This document shows, piece by piece, positions 1 to 10,670 of a stretch of DNA of 64,000 bases. The notes under the pieces were generated by a model. It ran no database searches. It saw nothing but the letters and a program-made list of their open reading frames with translations, and was not told the origin of the DNA. Source of the DNA: Erigeron canadensis (taxonomy: Eukaryota; Streptophyta; Magnoliopsida; Asterales; Asteraceae); contig NC_057763.1 in NCBI RefSeq assembly GCF_010389155.1, positions 32,718,645-32,782,644 on the forward strand. Reading direction: 5' to 3'. A program made the position numbers and the translations under genes. Each line of letters opens with the position of its first letter. The first letter of the stretch is position 1.

Positions 1-1
1 A

Positions 2-358
2 TTACATTATCGTTGTGGGAAGTTTGGCCTTTGTGAAAACAGTCAATGTGTTGGGTGCCCGACCCCAAACGGGGTGGTGGTGTGGAGCAAGGAGTGTGAC
101 TCAAAGCCACCTGGTTGTAATCCGAGTGGGTTTAAGTACTATGAGCTCAAAGGAGTTGACCATTTCACGGTTAAGTACACACCCGGAAGCGGCCGGACGT
201 CTAAGAGTAGTTGCGAGAACAGATGCACAAAGGATTGCAAGTGCCTCGGGTATTTCTATAACACTGATAGCCAGAGGTGTTGGGTCGTTAACGAGTTGAA
301 TACATTGACCCGAGTTGGGAACTCAACTCATTTGGCCTACATTAAAACACCCATCTAG
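2..358 (+). CDS. EP1-like secreted glycoprotein, C-terminal part only
   Basis: The reading frame is open from base 2 to the stop at 356-358, so the 5' end lies outside the window and the last ~118 residues are seen. They contain an EGF-like cysteine cluster (CGKFGLC...CVGC), then a PAN/apple-like region with a regularly spaced cysteine set and the family ending HLAYIKTP. By comparison with the complete gene at 7394 this is the C-terminal quarter of an epidermis-specific secreted glycoprotein (EP1-like; bulb-lectin family without a kinase), expected in the cell wall space. About 95% of bases match the same part of the 7394 gene, so it is the upstream member of a tandem pair. No disabling change is visible in the part seen; whether the whole gene is intact cannot be judged. 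Confidence 0.85.
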   Translation, partial: LHYRCGKFGLCENSQCVGCPTPNGVVVWSKECDSKPPGCNPSGFKYYELKGVDHFTVKYTPGSGRTSKSSCENRCTKDCKCLGYFYNTDSQRCWVVNELNTLTRVGNSTHLAYIKTPI

Positions 359-399
359 TCACTACTACTTTTGTTCATACCAAATTAATATTTACTGGC

Positions 400-405
400 A
401 ATAAA
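400..405 (+). terminator. Poly(A) signal of first EP1-like gene
   Basis: Canonical AATAAA 42 bases after the stop codon of the EP1-like fragment. Confidence 0.5.
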
Positions 406-1394
406 GGTGTATAAGAAAGATTGATTTCTGAATATCAACCTTTCTTACTTGCTCCGCATAATATACTTAATAAGGATATGATGAAGATATATGTTTTTTA
501 ACAATTGAGTTGCACTTTTTAGTTGGGACGAATCAAACGTTCAAATGATCGATAGGAAGCCCATCCAAAATGTTCTGTTGTTTTTTTCTAGCTGCTTCAT
601 CCTTTTGTATAACTTGGCATGTGTATAATTAATCGACACAACAATAAATGCCATAGAGTTTTCAATATCCGTAGCTAGGGTCCCACCTGTCAATGTGTTG
701 GATCAATTTGATCGAATTGTGCCAGTCCATCTAGTGGTCCTCTGGAACTTGGCAGCCTGCTCGTCAATAATTGCCGGGTTAACAAAATTTGGATTTATGT
801 TTCCCAAAAAAAAAAAAAAAATTTTTGGAGGCTTAACGCCTTAACGTGTATCGGGTACAAAATGAATTAGCTTATACAGTATTAAAAAGCAATTAATTTT
901 GAAGAACAAAAAGACTATGGAAAGACATTTCTTCATTATAATCGATGTATCAACACTACAAAGCAACATGACTACATCTACATTAATTCTGTTTGGAACA
1001 ATATCGTACTACCAATTTTATTAAACTCAATATCATTATTGGAGGGTGGTGCTTAATCATTTACGATCATGGCATTATGCCTACATCGTTTGTTAATATT
1101 TCTCATGCACTAATCACTTCGCTTTATAGTACAGTTATGCATTAAAGTCGTCATTTTGTGCACATATTTACTTCCCTTTTGTTGCAATAATAATATTATA
1201 TCTGTTCACAACTAGTATTAAAATCTAACAACATGGTATTCAATTTATTGGGTCCTCCTTGATCAACGTGTTTTGAACAACTTCGACACGCCATACCATT
1301 CCAAAAAAAAACTTGACACGCCATGATGTGGCCCCTTAATTCCTTAAAATTTGCCAACGTGTTTAAAACTTATTTTGAAGTAAAACGAAAAAGT
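406..1394. other. Intergenic, 3' flank of first EP1-like gene
   Basis: AT-rich sequence with short A and T runs. I see no gene, RNA or delimited repeat here. Confidence 0.5.
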
Positions 1395-1602
1395 CTAAAT
1401 CACCGAGTAATAGTCTAGTAGTTATCAGCTGTTACTTTCTAAGGATCTTAAATTTGAGTTTTGTGAAAATAAACTTGAGATAATCAGGTGATTATTAAGT
1501 AGTTGAGATATATTCACCTAGACATTAGCCTAGCTATGGGATTAGTGGGTACCAAATGGTACATGAGATCATGGGATCTCGTTGTATTACTTAAAAAAAA
1601 AA
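1395..1602 (+). mobile_element. Degenerate tRNA-derived SINE
   Basis: A pol III A-box-like stretch (TAGTCTAGTAGTTA, 1411-1424) is followed by a B-box-like AATTTGAGTTTT and, about 150 bases later, a run of ten A at 1593-1602. This order is typical of plant SINEs. Both boxes are imperfect and no target duplication was found. Confidence 0.45.
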
Positions 1603-2404
1603 TAATAATAAAATTTGCATGCATTCTTTTAAGTAAATAATACAAGTTATTATTGACGTTTTTGGTAATGAGCTTTATGAAATTTTAAGCTACAGTACGT
1701 TCAACGCTTGGTAGTAGCGGGAAAACAAAATCATCAAAAACTGCTAAGTCTACCAAAATGACATGAATCGATATGTTAAACGACACCCCATAATATTGGG
1801 ACAACATAATCTTGGTGGTCTTAGTGGGCAACACTCAGAGGTTATGAAAGCACTAATACTACAAGCTTTGAAGCATAACCTAAAAGTTATCTAGTTGCAT
1901 GTTTTAGTTTATTTACGTATTTATCTATTTTTATTTTAAGAACTTTAATGTGTTCTTTTCTTAAATTGTAACTTTTATAAGTTACGTAATGCATCTTTAG
2001 ATTTCAAATAATAAAAAGTATATTCAAAAAAAGTTTGTGTAATTTCTAAAAACTAAAATATAAAAAATAAGTGTCGCAATATAAAACTACATTTTGTTAA
2101 TAACAAAATATGTTGTTATTTGTTAACAACGTTAGAAAAAAATTAAAAATACAATTAAAAACATGTAAATAATTTGCAAATACAATTAAAAATACATTTT
2201 GTTATTGTATGTGTATATAACAAAAGATTTCTCTAAATATTTTGCAAATATGTTTCAAATTGTTTTAAGAGTTGGGTTCTTTTTTCATTTTCGTTTTGGG
2301 CCTGACAACACTGTACATATACTATTGAAATAGGTAATGCTGGATTAATTTGGTTAGGTTACTCTCCCACCACTTATACATTGCATCTGTGATTCGCCAG
2401 TGCT
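1603..2404. other. Intergenic, AT-rich
   Basis: No gene or delimited repeat recognised; several A-rich tracts. Confidence 0.5.
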
Positions 2405-2914
2405 GTCATTCGATAGCTTTTTATGAAGGTTGATCTTGCATATGATTTGATAGTTAAGAATAACTTCATCATATTGAGACGTTTTCATTAATGAATGACG
2501 TAAAATCGGGCACTTCTATTTAGATCTCCAATAGATACGAGTTTAAATTGGTTCAACTCGGTTTTTATAAAAGTGAACTCTTGCTTCTTTGTATTGTTTT
2601 GGACATTAAGTAGAACTAACATTTTGCTAGTTTCCCGCGAAACGAAAAGTTCCAAGAAAGAAAAATGAAAATAAAATCCCAGTAGTGAAAACGTAAATAA
2701 AGAACGAGCAATATATTGATTATCAAACTCTAAAATTGGCAATTTAAGTTATACGCATGATGAAAATTGTAGTATGCTCTTAATAAAAATAATAATTCAA
2801 TTTCAACATTGTTAAAATAACTTGATGGTACAGTTCTACAAATAAAATATAATAAAATAATTAAATTGAACTTTTATGGTAAAGTCTTGTTGAAGGATTG
2901 ATGAAACAAATTCT
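2405..2914 (+). repeat. Duplicated 3'-flank block A, copy 1
   Basis: Aligns in order with 9285-10085 downstream of the second EP1-like gene, for example the shared CTCTAAAATTGGCAAT and ACTTGATGGTACAGTTCTA. It shows that the tandem duplication covers the gene plus several kilobases of 3' flank. Short ORFs here are by-products. Confidence 0.75.
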
Positions 2915-3640
2915 CGATTACCATGTCCATACTTGGCTTAGATGTGTTCCTATTAATAAAAACAAGACCACCAGCAATTGGAAAAATGTGGTGAGTTTCA
3001 TTGAAAAAGTGAAAGCGTCGGGGATTGAGTTCTGTCATCTGTTTAAAGGTGACGGATCCACAAGCTTATGGGGAAAGACCCACCCTCAATCAAAGCCCAA
3101 AATGAATTTATATTTTTTTAACACTAGATTCTAATCAAATATATACACTAACACTCAAAAAAACAAAAGAAAACTTAGTCAAAAACCTATAATCTCGTAA
3201 AAAGTAAAAATTTTGGCCCTTACCCTCTAAAATTCTTTGATCCGCCACTGGTCCCTTGGCTATGTAATAAGCCAATAAAGGAGGAATTCTACTGCCTTCT
3301 CAAACTCGAGAAGAGCAAGAAATGTTTGGTTCGGGATAGATTCATTAATTGTAGAAGTAACAGCTCGACTAGTCTTTGGGAATGGTCGAAGGGATCCAGA
3401 GACTCAAAGTGAGATCGATGAAATGGATAGACTTACTAGATTGATGGACACGGTGGGAATCAGGGGCTACTGTGATATTGAGTTTCCAAGAAATGTAATT
3501 TGTTTACGTGGAGGGTGATCATGGATAGCTTCTGTGCAATGATGGGGTGGACATAGTTGATCTTATTGAGCAGGTGTTAGATTGCTTTGGTGGTTTGGCA
3601 TAATATTTCCCGATGGTGTAAAATGGGGCAGTTAGTTTTT
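2915..3640 (+). mobile_element. Decayed LINE fragment (reverse transcriptase C-terminal region)
   Basis: Broken + strand frames encode peptides typical of the zinc-binding end of plant L1-type reverse transcriptases: SNWKNVVSFIEKVKASGIEF near 2970-3030, then, in other frames, a W-x-W-S-K-x-S-R-D and EIDEMDRLTRLMDTV stretch near 3370-3455. A T-rich tract ends it near 3640. It is absent from the equivalent place in the second duplication copy (junction near 10085), so it was inserted after the duplication or lost from copy 2. Not functional. Confidence 0.6.
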
Positions 3641-4063
3641 TTTTTGGTTAAAACCCTTGCGGGGATCCATACTTACTCGGGGCTCGGAAGGAAGGTGAAA
3701 AAGATGACAAGGCTTGCTCGATAAAGATCACTCACAATATTAACTCTCTTGGTTACCTATGGTATGAAAGTAGTTAAGTAACAGATAACAATCTTCTATC
3801 TCTTGTGAAGAATGGTGTGGATTTAATGTATTATAAACTCCTATATGTATGTACCCCGTCCCATTATAATTATCTTACGGAGTATTTGATTTTTTAAGTT
3901 CTTTTTTTTCAATTTTGATCATTTGTGTAATATAACACTTAATTTAAAATATATGTATGAATAGAGTTTTAAACGTAATTTTCATTGATATATACTATAT
4001 AGTATAAACAAAAATATTTACGATCAAGTTTAAGAGAAAAAAAAAGTAAAAAATAAAATAATG

Positions 4064-4094
<31 letters not shown>

Positions 4095-4157
4095 GGAATG
4101 AATATAATGTAATGCTTGTGTTGCTCTTTGTAAATTTGCTTATCTTTCAAACAAAAC
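3641..4157. other. Intergenic with (AAT)n microsatellite
   Basis: AT-rich insertion sequence without an equivalent in duplication copy 2. It includes an (AAT) run at 4061-4093. No gene seen. Confidence 0.5.
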
Positions 4158-4391
4158 AAAAAACATTTAATAGCCATTTTGACTATGCATGCCTAAATCA
4201 ACGGAAAAAAAATGGTATTACTAATCACATTATTGCTATGTGCTATAACGCTACGAATAAGTCAATAACATTCCTCCCAGAATTTTTTTATAAATGTCTA
4301 GCCGTCGCATAAGATTAAAAAAGCTTCTCTGTTTGCATATATGTGTATGGTGTTTTATATTTTTCAATATATGTCATTATCTATCTAAATC
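4158..4391 (+). repeat. Duplicated flank block B, copy 1, with internal tandem duplication
   Basis: Aligns with 10090-10340 (shared GTCTAGCCGTCGCATAAGA-like core). Its 4214-4391 part is itself repeated directly at 4392-4520, so block B occurs twice in copy 1 but once in copy 2. Confidence 0.7.
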
Positions 4392-4509
4392 GTATTACTA
4401 ATCACATCATTGCTATGTGCTATGCTGCTACCAATAAGTCAATAACAATCCTCCCAGAATTTTGTTATAAATGTCTAGCCGTCGCATAAGAGTAAAAAAG
4501 TTCTCTGTT

Positions 4510-4520
<11 letters not shown>
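4392..4520 (+). repeat. Second unit of a 177-bp tandem duplication, split by MITEs
   Basis: Repeats 4214-4340 nearly base for base up to CTCTGTTTGCATATAT, stops in a TA microsatellite, and resumes at 6011-6072 with GCATGGTGTTTTATATTTTT. The gap holds two hairpin elements. Confidence 0.75.

Positions 4521-4552
<32 letters not shown>
4514..4552. repeat. (TA)n microsatellite
   Basis: About 19 TA units; target of the adjacent MITE insertion. Confidence 0.9.
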
Positions 4553-4554
<2 letters not shown>

Positions 4555-4944
4555 GGAACAATCAAATAAGAACAGTTTCAAAATAAGAACGGTGAGAACA
4601 CCATAAAATCATCATTTTGATGCGTTAAAAGTCCATAAAACTGACATAGTGCATAATTAATTATCATTATTTAAGTGTTTAACAACACATTGATTCATCA
4701 AAATCGAAAAAATCACGTTTTTTGTTGGATGCATCATTTTGATGAATATGCATCCAAGATGGATGCACAAAACAAAAAACATGATTATTTCGATTTTGAC
4801 GGATGAATGTGTTGTTAATCACTTAAATAATGATAATTAGTTATGCACTATGTTATTTTTATGGACTTTTAATGCATCAAATTGATGTTTTTAAGGTGTT
4901 CTCACCGTTCTTATTTTAAGAGTGTTCTCACTGGAGTGTTACCC
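4553..4944. mobile_element. Hairpin MITE, ~392 bp, inserted in (TA)n
   Basis: The two ends are inverted repeats of ~50 bp, including the exact inner match AAAATAAGAACGGTGAGAAC / GTTCTCACCGTTCTTATTTT, and complementarity continues inward so that nearly the whole element could fold on itself. It starts GGGGAACA and ends GTTACCC between TA repeats. No coding capacity. Its superfamily cannot be fixed by eye. Confidence 0.75.
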
Positions 4945-4960
4945 ATATATATATATATAT

Positions 4961-6009
4961 GGTGTCTGTTGCCATCCAATAAAAACAAAATTAAAATAAG
5001 AACATGTAAGAACAATTTTGGACCCTAAGATATTATGATCTATGGTTGAGATTAATTGAATAATATTTTAATTTAATAAAAGGCAAAAAGAGCATTATTG
5101 GTATATAAGAAAAAGAAAAAAGACATGTGGATGTCTACACTTAAAAAAAAAAGTAACAATAACTGCCACTTATGTCTTGTTTCCATACTACGAGTATTAA
5201 TAACTGTCAATTTATTTTACATATAATTGTCTTTTAATAATAATATTATTTATAAATTTTAAAAAAATTTGTTTTATGGATAGATACATGGTTTGAATTG
5301 CACGTATGTTGTATTTTATGTATATTCAAAATTTCGGGCATCCATCTTTTGTATATATATATGTATAATATAAAGTTTGGTGCATCCATGATTTGTTAAA
5401 GAAAATATTATATTGTAAAATTGCCAGCCTTAAGATTTTTTATGTAAATAATTTGGTGCATCCACCATTGTTTATGTGTACGTAAAACCTTATGCATCCA
5501 TTATTTATAATTATAATTTTATGAATCCATAAATTTATAATTTATATTTTTGTGCATCCATAAATTTGTTGCATCCACCATTCTTTTTGTATGTAAAACC
5601 TTATGCATCCTTATTATAGTTTATAATTTTGTGCATCCATAAATTTGGTGCATCCACCATTGTTTTTGTATGTAAAACCTTATGCATCCATTATTTATAG
5701 TTTATAATTTTGTGCATCTATTATTTATAATTTATAATTTTGTGCATCCATAAATTTATTCTAGAAAATTAAAACGGATATATAAATCTTGTTATTTAAA
5801 AAATTGATGTGTTTAATTTAATTGCAATCAAATAAATGAAATGGAAGTTTTTTTTACGTAAAAGAAACCAACAATAATAGGTGGTTACTTTTTATATTAA
5901 TTGAAACATAAAATTTTTTTTTAAAAAATCCATCCCATGTTAAAATTCTTCTTTTACCCCTTGTTCTCACCGTTCTTATTTTAAACCTATTCTTACTGGA
6001 AAGTTACCC
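4961..6009. mobile_element. Related larger hairpin-end MITE with internal GCATCCA repeats
   Basis: The ends resemble the 4553 element (inner AAAATAAGAAC on the left, GTTCTCACCGTTCTTATTTT on the right, ending GTTACCCT). Between them TGCATCCA units recur many times at 5330-5750, alternating with AAATTTGGTGCATCCACCAT and TGTAAAACCTTATGCATCCA. A longer, internally expanded family member; no coding capacity. Confidence 0.65.
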
Positions 6010-6080
6010 TGCATGGTGTTTTATATTTTTATATTAGCTTTTTATATATCTATATATGTCATTATCTATTTACACAACGT

Positions 6081-6343
6081 TACTTCCGTCCCAATTTAAA
6101 TGTCCAAATTTGACTCGTTGAGTTTTTTTTTTTCTCTAACTTTGACCGTAAGTATTTTTGTTTGTATAAATATAATACCTAATGAAAGTTATATTAATGA
6201 AAAATACATTTAATTAAAACTCAATTTATCCATATATTTTAAATCAACTAATGGATAATACACACGAAATAATTTACAGTCAAAATTCCGAAAGTAAGCC
6301 TTCAAAAGTCAAAATAGAACATTTAAATTGGGACGGAAGGGTA
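6081..6343. mobile_element. Stowaway-type MITE (Tc1/mariner)
   Basis: Inverted ends ACTTCCGTCCCAATTTAAAT and ATTTAAATTGGGACGGAAGG, flanked by TA on both sides: the standard Stowaway end and target. About 260 bp, non-coding. Confidence 0.85.
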
Positions 6344-6544
6344 TATGACTAGTTTCATTTTCTAAAAAAAAATAATTAATCAACACGAACCACCCTTTAT
6401 ATTGAATATCTCAACTTATAATACTCTTGATAAAAAAATCTATAATATACATTTATCAACCTAATACATCAACTATATTTGTAATAATAACCACACCGCC
6501 GTCGTCACTGTCAGCACCACCCGTCTTTGGGCAGTCGTCAACAT

Positions 6545-6905
6545 AACGTTGTTGCATTGTATAGGCATATATGACTAGTTCATTAGCAAAGCAATAAAGC
6601 CATTTCTGTAGGGTTGAAGTGTTCGCATAATACAATTACTTTTGCAATAATATAAGACGATAAAATTAGAATGTCCACCTATGATTCGCATCAGGTCTCA
6701 TTTATAATGTAAAATATATGTCCATCAAGTTGCCTAGCCTACCTTTAATTTTGTTTCACCCTTTGTTTCTTGTAGCCAAGATTCATGAATAGGAAACTGG
6801 ATAGAACCGACTAAATTTCGAGCATAACCTTTTTTATTATAAACTTATGACAACTTATCAAATTGCCAACTGATTATTGACAAATACCAATAATGCCAGT
6901 TGGCG
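6545..6905 (+). repeat. Duplicated flank block C, copy 1
   Basis: Aligns in order with 10325-10670 (shared CTCATTTATAATGTAAAATA and AGCCAAGATTCATGA). It marks how far the EP1 tandem duplication extends on the left copy. Confidence 0.75.
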
Positions 6906-7290
6906 AAGACGATTAGGAGGAAGAAATTAAAAAGGAAAATTTTTAAAAGTGATGGTGACCCGCTGGTTAGTTTGGCTGACGAAGAATGAGTCCAGATTTT
7001 CGGCTAGCAAGAGTAAGGTCGAAAGCATTCTTCACAATATTAAGTCCTCGGGCTTCTTCTGATATAACTTTATCGCCGTTGTGTATTAAGGAATATTATT
7101 TTGGCAAAAAGTTATATGTATCCATCGAAATAAATAAGTTTATATGCAAGTTGTTTTATGATACTCCAATATTTAATTTTTAGATCTTAGTGTGTCTAAT
7201 TTTAATACTCAATATTATATGGCAAACAGAGCATTTATTATTAATCCCCAATAACATGTCAGTGTGTGATGTTATTATTTTGGTCTCATA
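6906..7290. other. Upstream region of second EP1-like gene
   Basis: AT-rich; no repeat or gene recognised. It presumably carries distal promoter sequence of the gene at 7394. Confidence 0.4.
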
Positions 7291-7305
7291 TTGACTAATG
7301 GTCAA
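7291..7305 (+). promoter_or_regulatory. Inverted pair of W-box cores
   Basis: TTGAC at 7291-7295 and its complement GTCAA at 7301-7305 lie about 40 bases upstream of the TATA box. WRKY factors bind TTGAC cores, so stress control is possible, but the motif is short. Confidence 0.3.
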
Positions 7306-7340
7306 ATGTGGCTGCCATTGGATGAAGGGGGAAAACAGAG

Positions 7341-7350
7341 TATAAATATA
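7341..7350 (+). promoter_or_regulatory. TATA box of second EP1-like gene
   Basis: TATAAATATA 44 bases before the ATG at 7394, with a short leader containing CACAAC. Confidence 0.7.
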
Positions 7351-7393
7351 TGGATAAACCATACTCCAAATCTCACAAGTCACAACATTTGAA

Positions 7394-8758
7394 ATGTCTT
7401 CTTTTACAACAACACTCTCACTAATAATCTCCTTATCCTTTCTTTCGCTATTATTCAACATCTCCACAGCGCAAGTTCCTGCCTCCGACACCTTTACCTA
7501 TGTCAACGAAGGTTTTTTAAGCCAATTTGACGATGATACCGGACTACCTCTCGTTGAATACAGCGCAAGTTATCGTATACTTGAGCCAATCACCGGCATT
7601 TTCCGGCTATGTTTCTACAACACTACCCCAAATGCCTACACACTTGCTCTCCGTATGGGCCTCAGCCGCTATACCACAAGGCGATGGGTCTGGGAAGCCA
7701 ACCGAGGTCGCCCTGTTCGTGAAAATGCCACCTTATCCTTAGGTTCCAATGGGAACCTGGTCCTGGCGGAATCTGATGGCCAGGTTGTATGGCAAACCAA
7801 CACCGCCAACAAAGGCGTGGTTGGATTTGCCATACTAGAGGATGGTAACATGGTGCTTCGTGACTCGAAAGGAAGCTTTGTATGGCAAAGCTTCGATTCG
7901 CCAACCGACACCCTGTTAGTTGGCCAATCTCTTCGAGTCAATGGAGGTCCGTATAAGCTCGTGAGCCGGGATTCGGTTACTAACAATGTTGATGGTGTTT
8001 ATAGCCTCGTAATCGAACCTAAAAGATTCGGTTTGTTTTATAAAAACATGCTTTATTGGGCAGCCCCGTTCCCCTTTTTAAGGAGAACAAATGTGAATTT
8101 GACGGAAGCAAAGTTACGAATTGCTGAAGCCGAATATGAAGGAAACGATTTTCACATACTCGACTTTACTATCACGAACGGTCGACCCATTGAAACACCG
8201 TCTTTAGATATGGGGACCCTTCTATGCAATGTCACGCAATCGTATCTCCGACTCGGCATCGATGGGAACCTAAGACTCTTCACTTATCGGCCCGTTTTGC
8301 GTTATAATGCATGGTTCGAGTTGTACACTTTGTTTGATAGAGACGTGAGTGAAGCGGACTCGACTAGCGGGTCTGGAACTGTTGTTGAAGACGAGTGCCA
8401 ATTACATTATCGTTGTGGGAAGTTTGGGCTTTGTGAAAACAGTCAATGTGTTGGATGCCCGACGCCAAACGGGGTGGGTGCGTGGAGCAAGGAGTGTGAC
8501 TCAAAGACACCAGGTTGTAATCCGAGTGGGTTTAAGTACTATGAGCTCAAAGGAGTTGACCATTTCACGGTTAAGTACACATCTGGAAGCGGACGGACGC
8601 CTAAGAGTAGTTGCGAGAACAGATGCACAAAGGATTGCAAGTGCCTCGGGTATTTCTATAACACAGATAGCCAGAGGTGTTGGGTTGTTAACGAGTTGGG
8701 AACATTGACACGAGTTGGGAACTCGACTCACTTGGCCTACATCAAAACACCCATCTAG
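7394..8758 (+). CDS. EP1-like secreted glycoprotein (bulb-type lectin family)
   Basis: Intronless 454-residue gene. Residues 1-26 form a hydrophobic signal peptide, then mature VPASDTF. The bulb-type mannose-lectin region spans roughly residues 75-185, with paired GNLVLAESDGQVVWQT and GNMVLRDSKGSFVWQS strands. An S-locus-glycoprotein-like middle follows, then an EGF-like cluster from Cys335 and a PAN-like region (~371-450) ending HLAYIKTP. There is no membrane anchor or kinase, so it is expected to be secreted to the cell wall like carrot EP1. Canonical sugar-binding positions look degenerate, so lectin activity is uncertain. Several N-x-S/T sites are present. The start follows a TATA box by ~45 bases and gives the signal peptide. 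It is a tandem partner of the partial gene at 2-358. Confidence 0.93.
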   Translation: MSSFTTTLSLIISLSFLSLLFNISTAQVPASDTFTYVNEGFLSQFDDDTGLPLVEYSASYRILEPITGIFRLCFYNTTPNAYTLALRMGLSRYTTRRWVWEANRGRPVRENATLSLGSNGNLVLAESDGQVVWQTNTANKGVVGFAILEDGNMVLRDSKGSFVWQSFDSPTDTLLVGQSLRVNGGPYKLVSRDSVTNNVDGVYSLVIEPKRFGLFYKNMLYWAAPFPFLRRTNVNLTEAKLRIAEAEYEGNDFHILDFTITNGRPIETPSLDMGTLLCNVTQSYLRLGIDGNLRLFTYRPVLRYNAWFELYTLFDRDVSEADSTSGSGTVVEDECQLHYRCGKFGLCENSQCVGCPTPNGVGAWSKECDSKTPGCNPSGFKYYELKGVDHFTVKYTSGSGRTPKSSCENRCTKDCKCLGYFYNTDSQRCWVVNELGTLTRVGNSTHLAYIKTPI

Positions 8759-8845
8759 TCACTACTTGTGTTTACCGAGATAAAGGTCTCAGTATGTACC
8801 TTTGTGTATTTTGATGTTATGTAATGTATTTTTAGCTTTTCAATT

Positions 8846-8851
8846 AATAAA
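8846..8851 (+). terminator. Poly(A) signal of second EP1-like gene
   Basis: AATAAA 88 bases downstream of the stop. Confidence 0.55.
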
Positions 8852-9284
8852 AATTACTTTAAAAGTAATTTGTGTATGTTGCAACAAAAGGAGAAATATG
8901 TACACAAATTAACAACTTGAATTGCTTGTGAGAGTAAAACTAATAAAATGGTGGAACAATTCAACAATATTTTGATGCTCTTGCAGCATTCGGCATCCAA
9001 TAACCATACTTGATGCTATTAAAAAAATAATACGAGTAGCAAAGTTTATGAGCAGTGCTCCATAAGTAATACCAATTCCATCCACAAGTAAAATGATACC
9101 CGTTAAGTCGTTACCAGTATATTACATGTTGAAGTTAAGAGATACGGGTCAATCTTTGAGGATACTCAAATCATATGGGTATAAAGTGAAGCTATTTTAT
9201 CAACAATTAAAACTTTACAAAAACTGGAAAATGATGATGGGGATCTAATGTGGTTCGTAAAGTCTTTCTATATACCCTTTTCAT
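8852..9284. other. 3' flank of second EP1-like gene
   Basis: AT-rich; no gene seen. Confidence 0.4.
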
Positions 9285-10085
9285 TTTTATGAAGTTATTT
9301 TCGCAGGTGATTTAATTGTTAAAATAACCTCATTGAGACTCTTCCATCAATGGATCAATGATCAATGATGTAATAGTGGTTAGACAGAGTTTTTATTTCA
9401 TAAACTCTTAGGCGCGTTTGGTTGCGGAAAACATCATTTGTTTTCTATTTTCGTTTTTCAAGAAAATATGAAAAACATAAAACGCATTTGATTCATAGTT
9501 TTTAAAGAATGTGTTGCAAGAAAACAAATACAATGTTTTTTATTTTTCCATAGATAACTTGAAAACATCTTTTTCTTGTTTTCCATTTTTGATTTTCATT
9601 TACCGTTTCATTCTTCCCCCTCCCTTTACATCTCTAACATGTTTTCTAATTTTCTAATTAGAACGCGTTTTCAAAATTTTTATTTGTTTTCTAGGAAATA
9701 AAAACTCCTTTCATTTTTTAAAAAATTAGAAATGAAAAAACTAGAAAACATTTTCTATAACCAAACGCGCCCTTAGCTCATCTGTTTGTCTTGTATAATT
9801 ACGCGAAACTAACATCTGTTAGCTCCCCTCAAAACGAAAATTTTAAATTAAAAAAAAAATCCTAGTAGTGAAAAATTATATAAATAACAGGCAATATATA
9901 TTAAGTTATTGACTATCTAACTCTAAAATTGGCAATAAAGTTATACACATGAGAATATTGTGGGTCATAATCAATTTTAACATTGTTAAATTAACTTGAT
10001 GGTACAGTTCTAAGAAAAATAAATAAATAACAAAATGGAACTTTAATGGTAAAGTCCTGTTGAAGGACTGATGAAACAAATTCTC
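9285..10085 (+). repeat. Duplicated flank block A, copy 2 (MITE inserted)
   Basis: Counterpart of 2405-2914, interrupted by the Tourist-like MITE at 9411-9772. Its right edge GATGAAACAAATTCTC is where copy 1 instead continues into a LINE fragment. Confidence 0.75.
9411..9772. mobile_element. Tourist/PIF-like MITE
   Basis: Inverted ends GGCGCGTTTGGTT and AACCAAACGCGCC, flanked by TTA on both sides (CTTA on each side if one base is shared): the target preference of PIF/Harbinger elements. 362 bp, non-coding. It is absent from duplication copy 1. Confidence 0.75.
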
Positions 10086-10089
10086 AAAA

Positions 10090-10340
10090 ACAACTTTTAA
10101 CAGCCAATTTGACTATGCATTCCAAAGTCAATGGAGTAAAAAAATGGTACTGCTTGACCTACTTACTCTTGATGAAACAAATGTTTTACCTACCTACCAA
10201 AAACAATCCTCCTATAGGATATCTGGATTTTGTTTGTCAATGTTTAGCCGTCGCATAAGACCAAAAACGCTCCTCTGTTTGCACATGCATGGTGTTCTAT
10301 AATGGCTTTTTATACTTATAAAGGTCATTATTCATTAATA
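10090..10340 (+). repeat. Duplicated flank block B, copy 2
   Basis: Single-copy counterpart of 4158-4391, shared TAGCCGTCGCATAAGA. Confidence 0.7.
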
Positions 10341-10670
10341 AAGCACTAAAGCCATCTTAATTTGTAGTGTTCTCATAATACCATTACTTTACAATAATAA
10401 AAGACGATAATTTAGAATATCCACCTGTAATTCGCATCAAGTCTCATTTATAATGTAAAATATACGTTCATCAACTTGCCTAGCCCACCTTTACTTTTGC
10501 TTTATTCTTTGTTTCTTTTGCAGCCAAGATTCATGATTACAAAACTGGATAAATCCAACTAAATTTCTAACATATAACATTTTTATTACAAACTTCTTAC
10601 AACATCCAGACAGATTTTAAACAAAAAATAAATATGCCAACAGATTCATGACAAATACCGATAAATTTAT
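10325..10670 (+). repeat. Duplicated flank block C, copy 2
   Basis: Counterpart of 6545-6905. Blocks B and C are adjacent here, whereas ~2 kb of MITEs and other insertions separate them in copy 1. Confidence 0.75.

Noticed and set aside
7662..7986. Overlapping - strand frames of 80 and 105 codons
   Set aside because: They lie antisense inside the EP1-like gene and show no features of their own.
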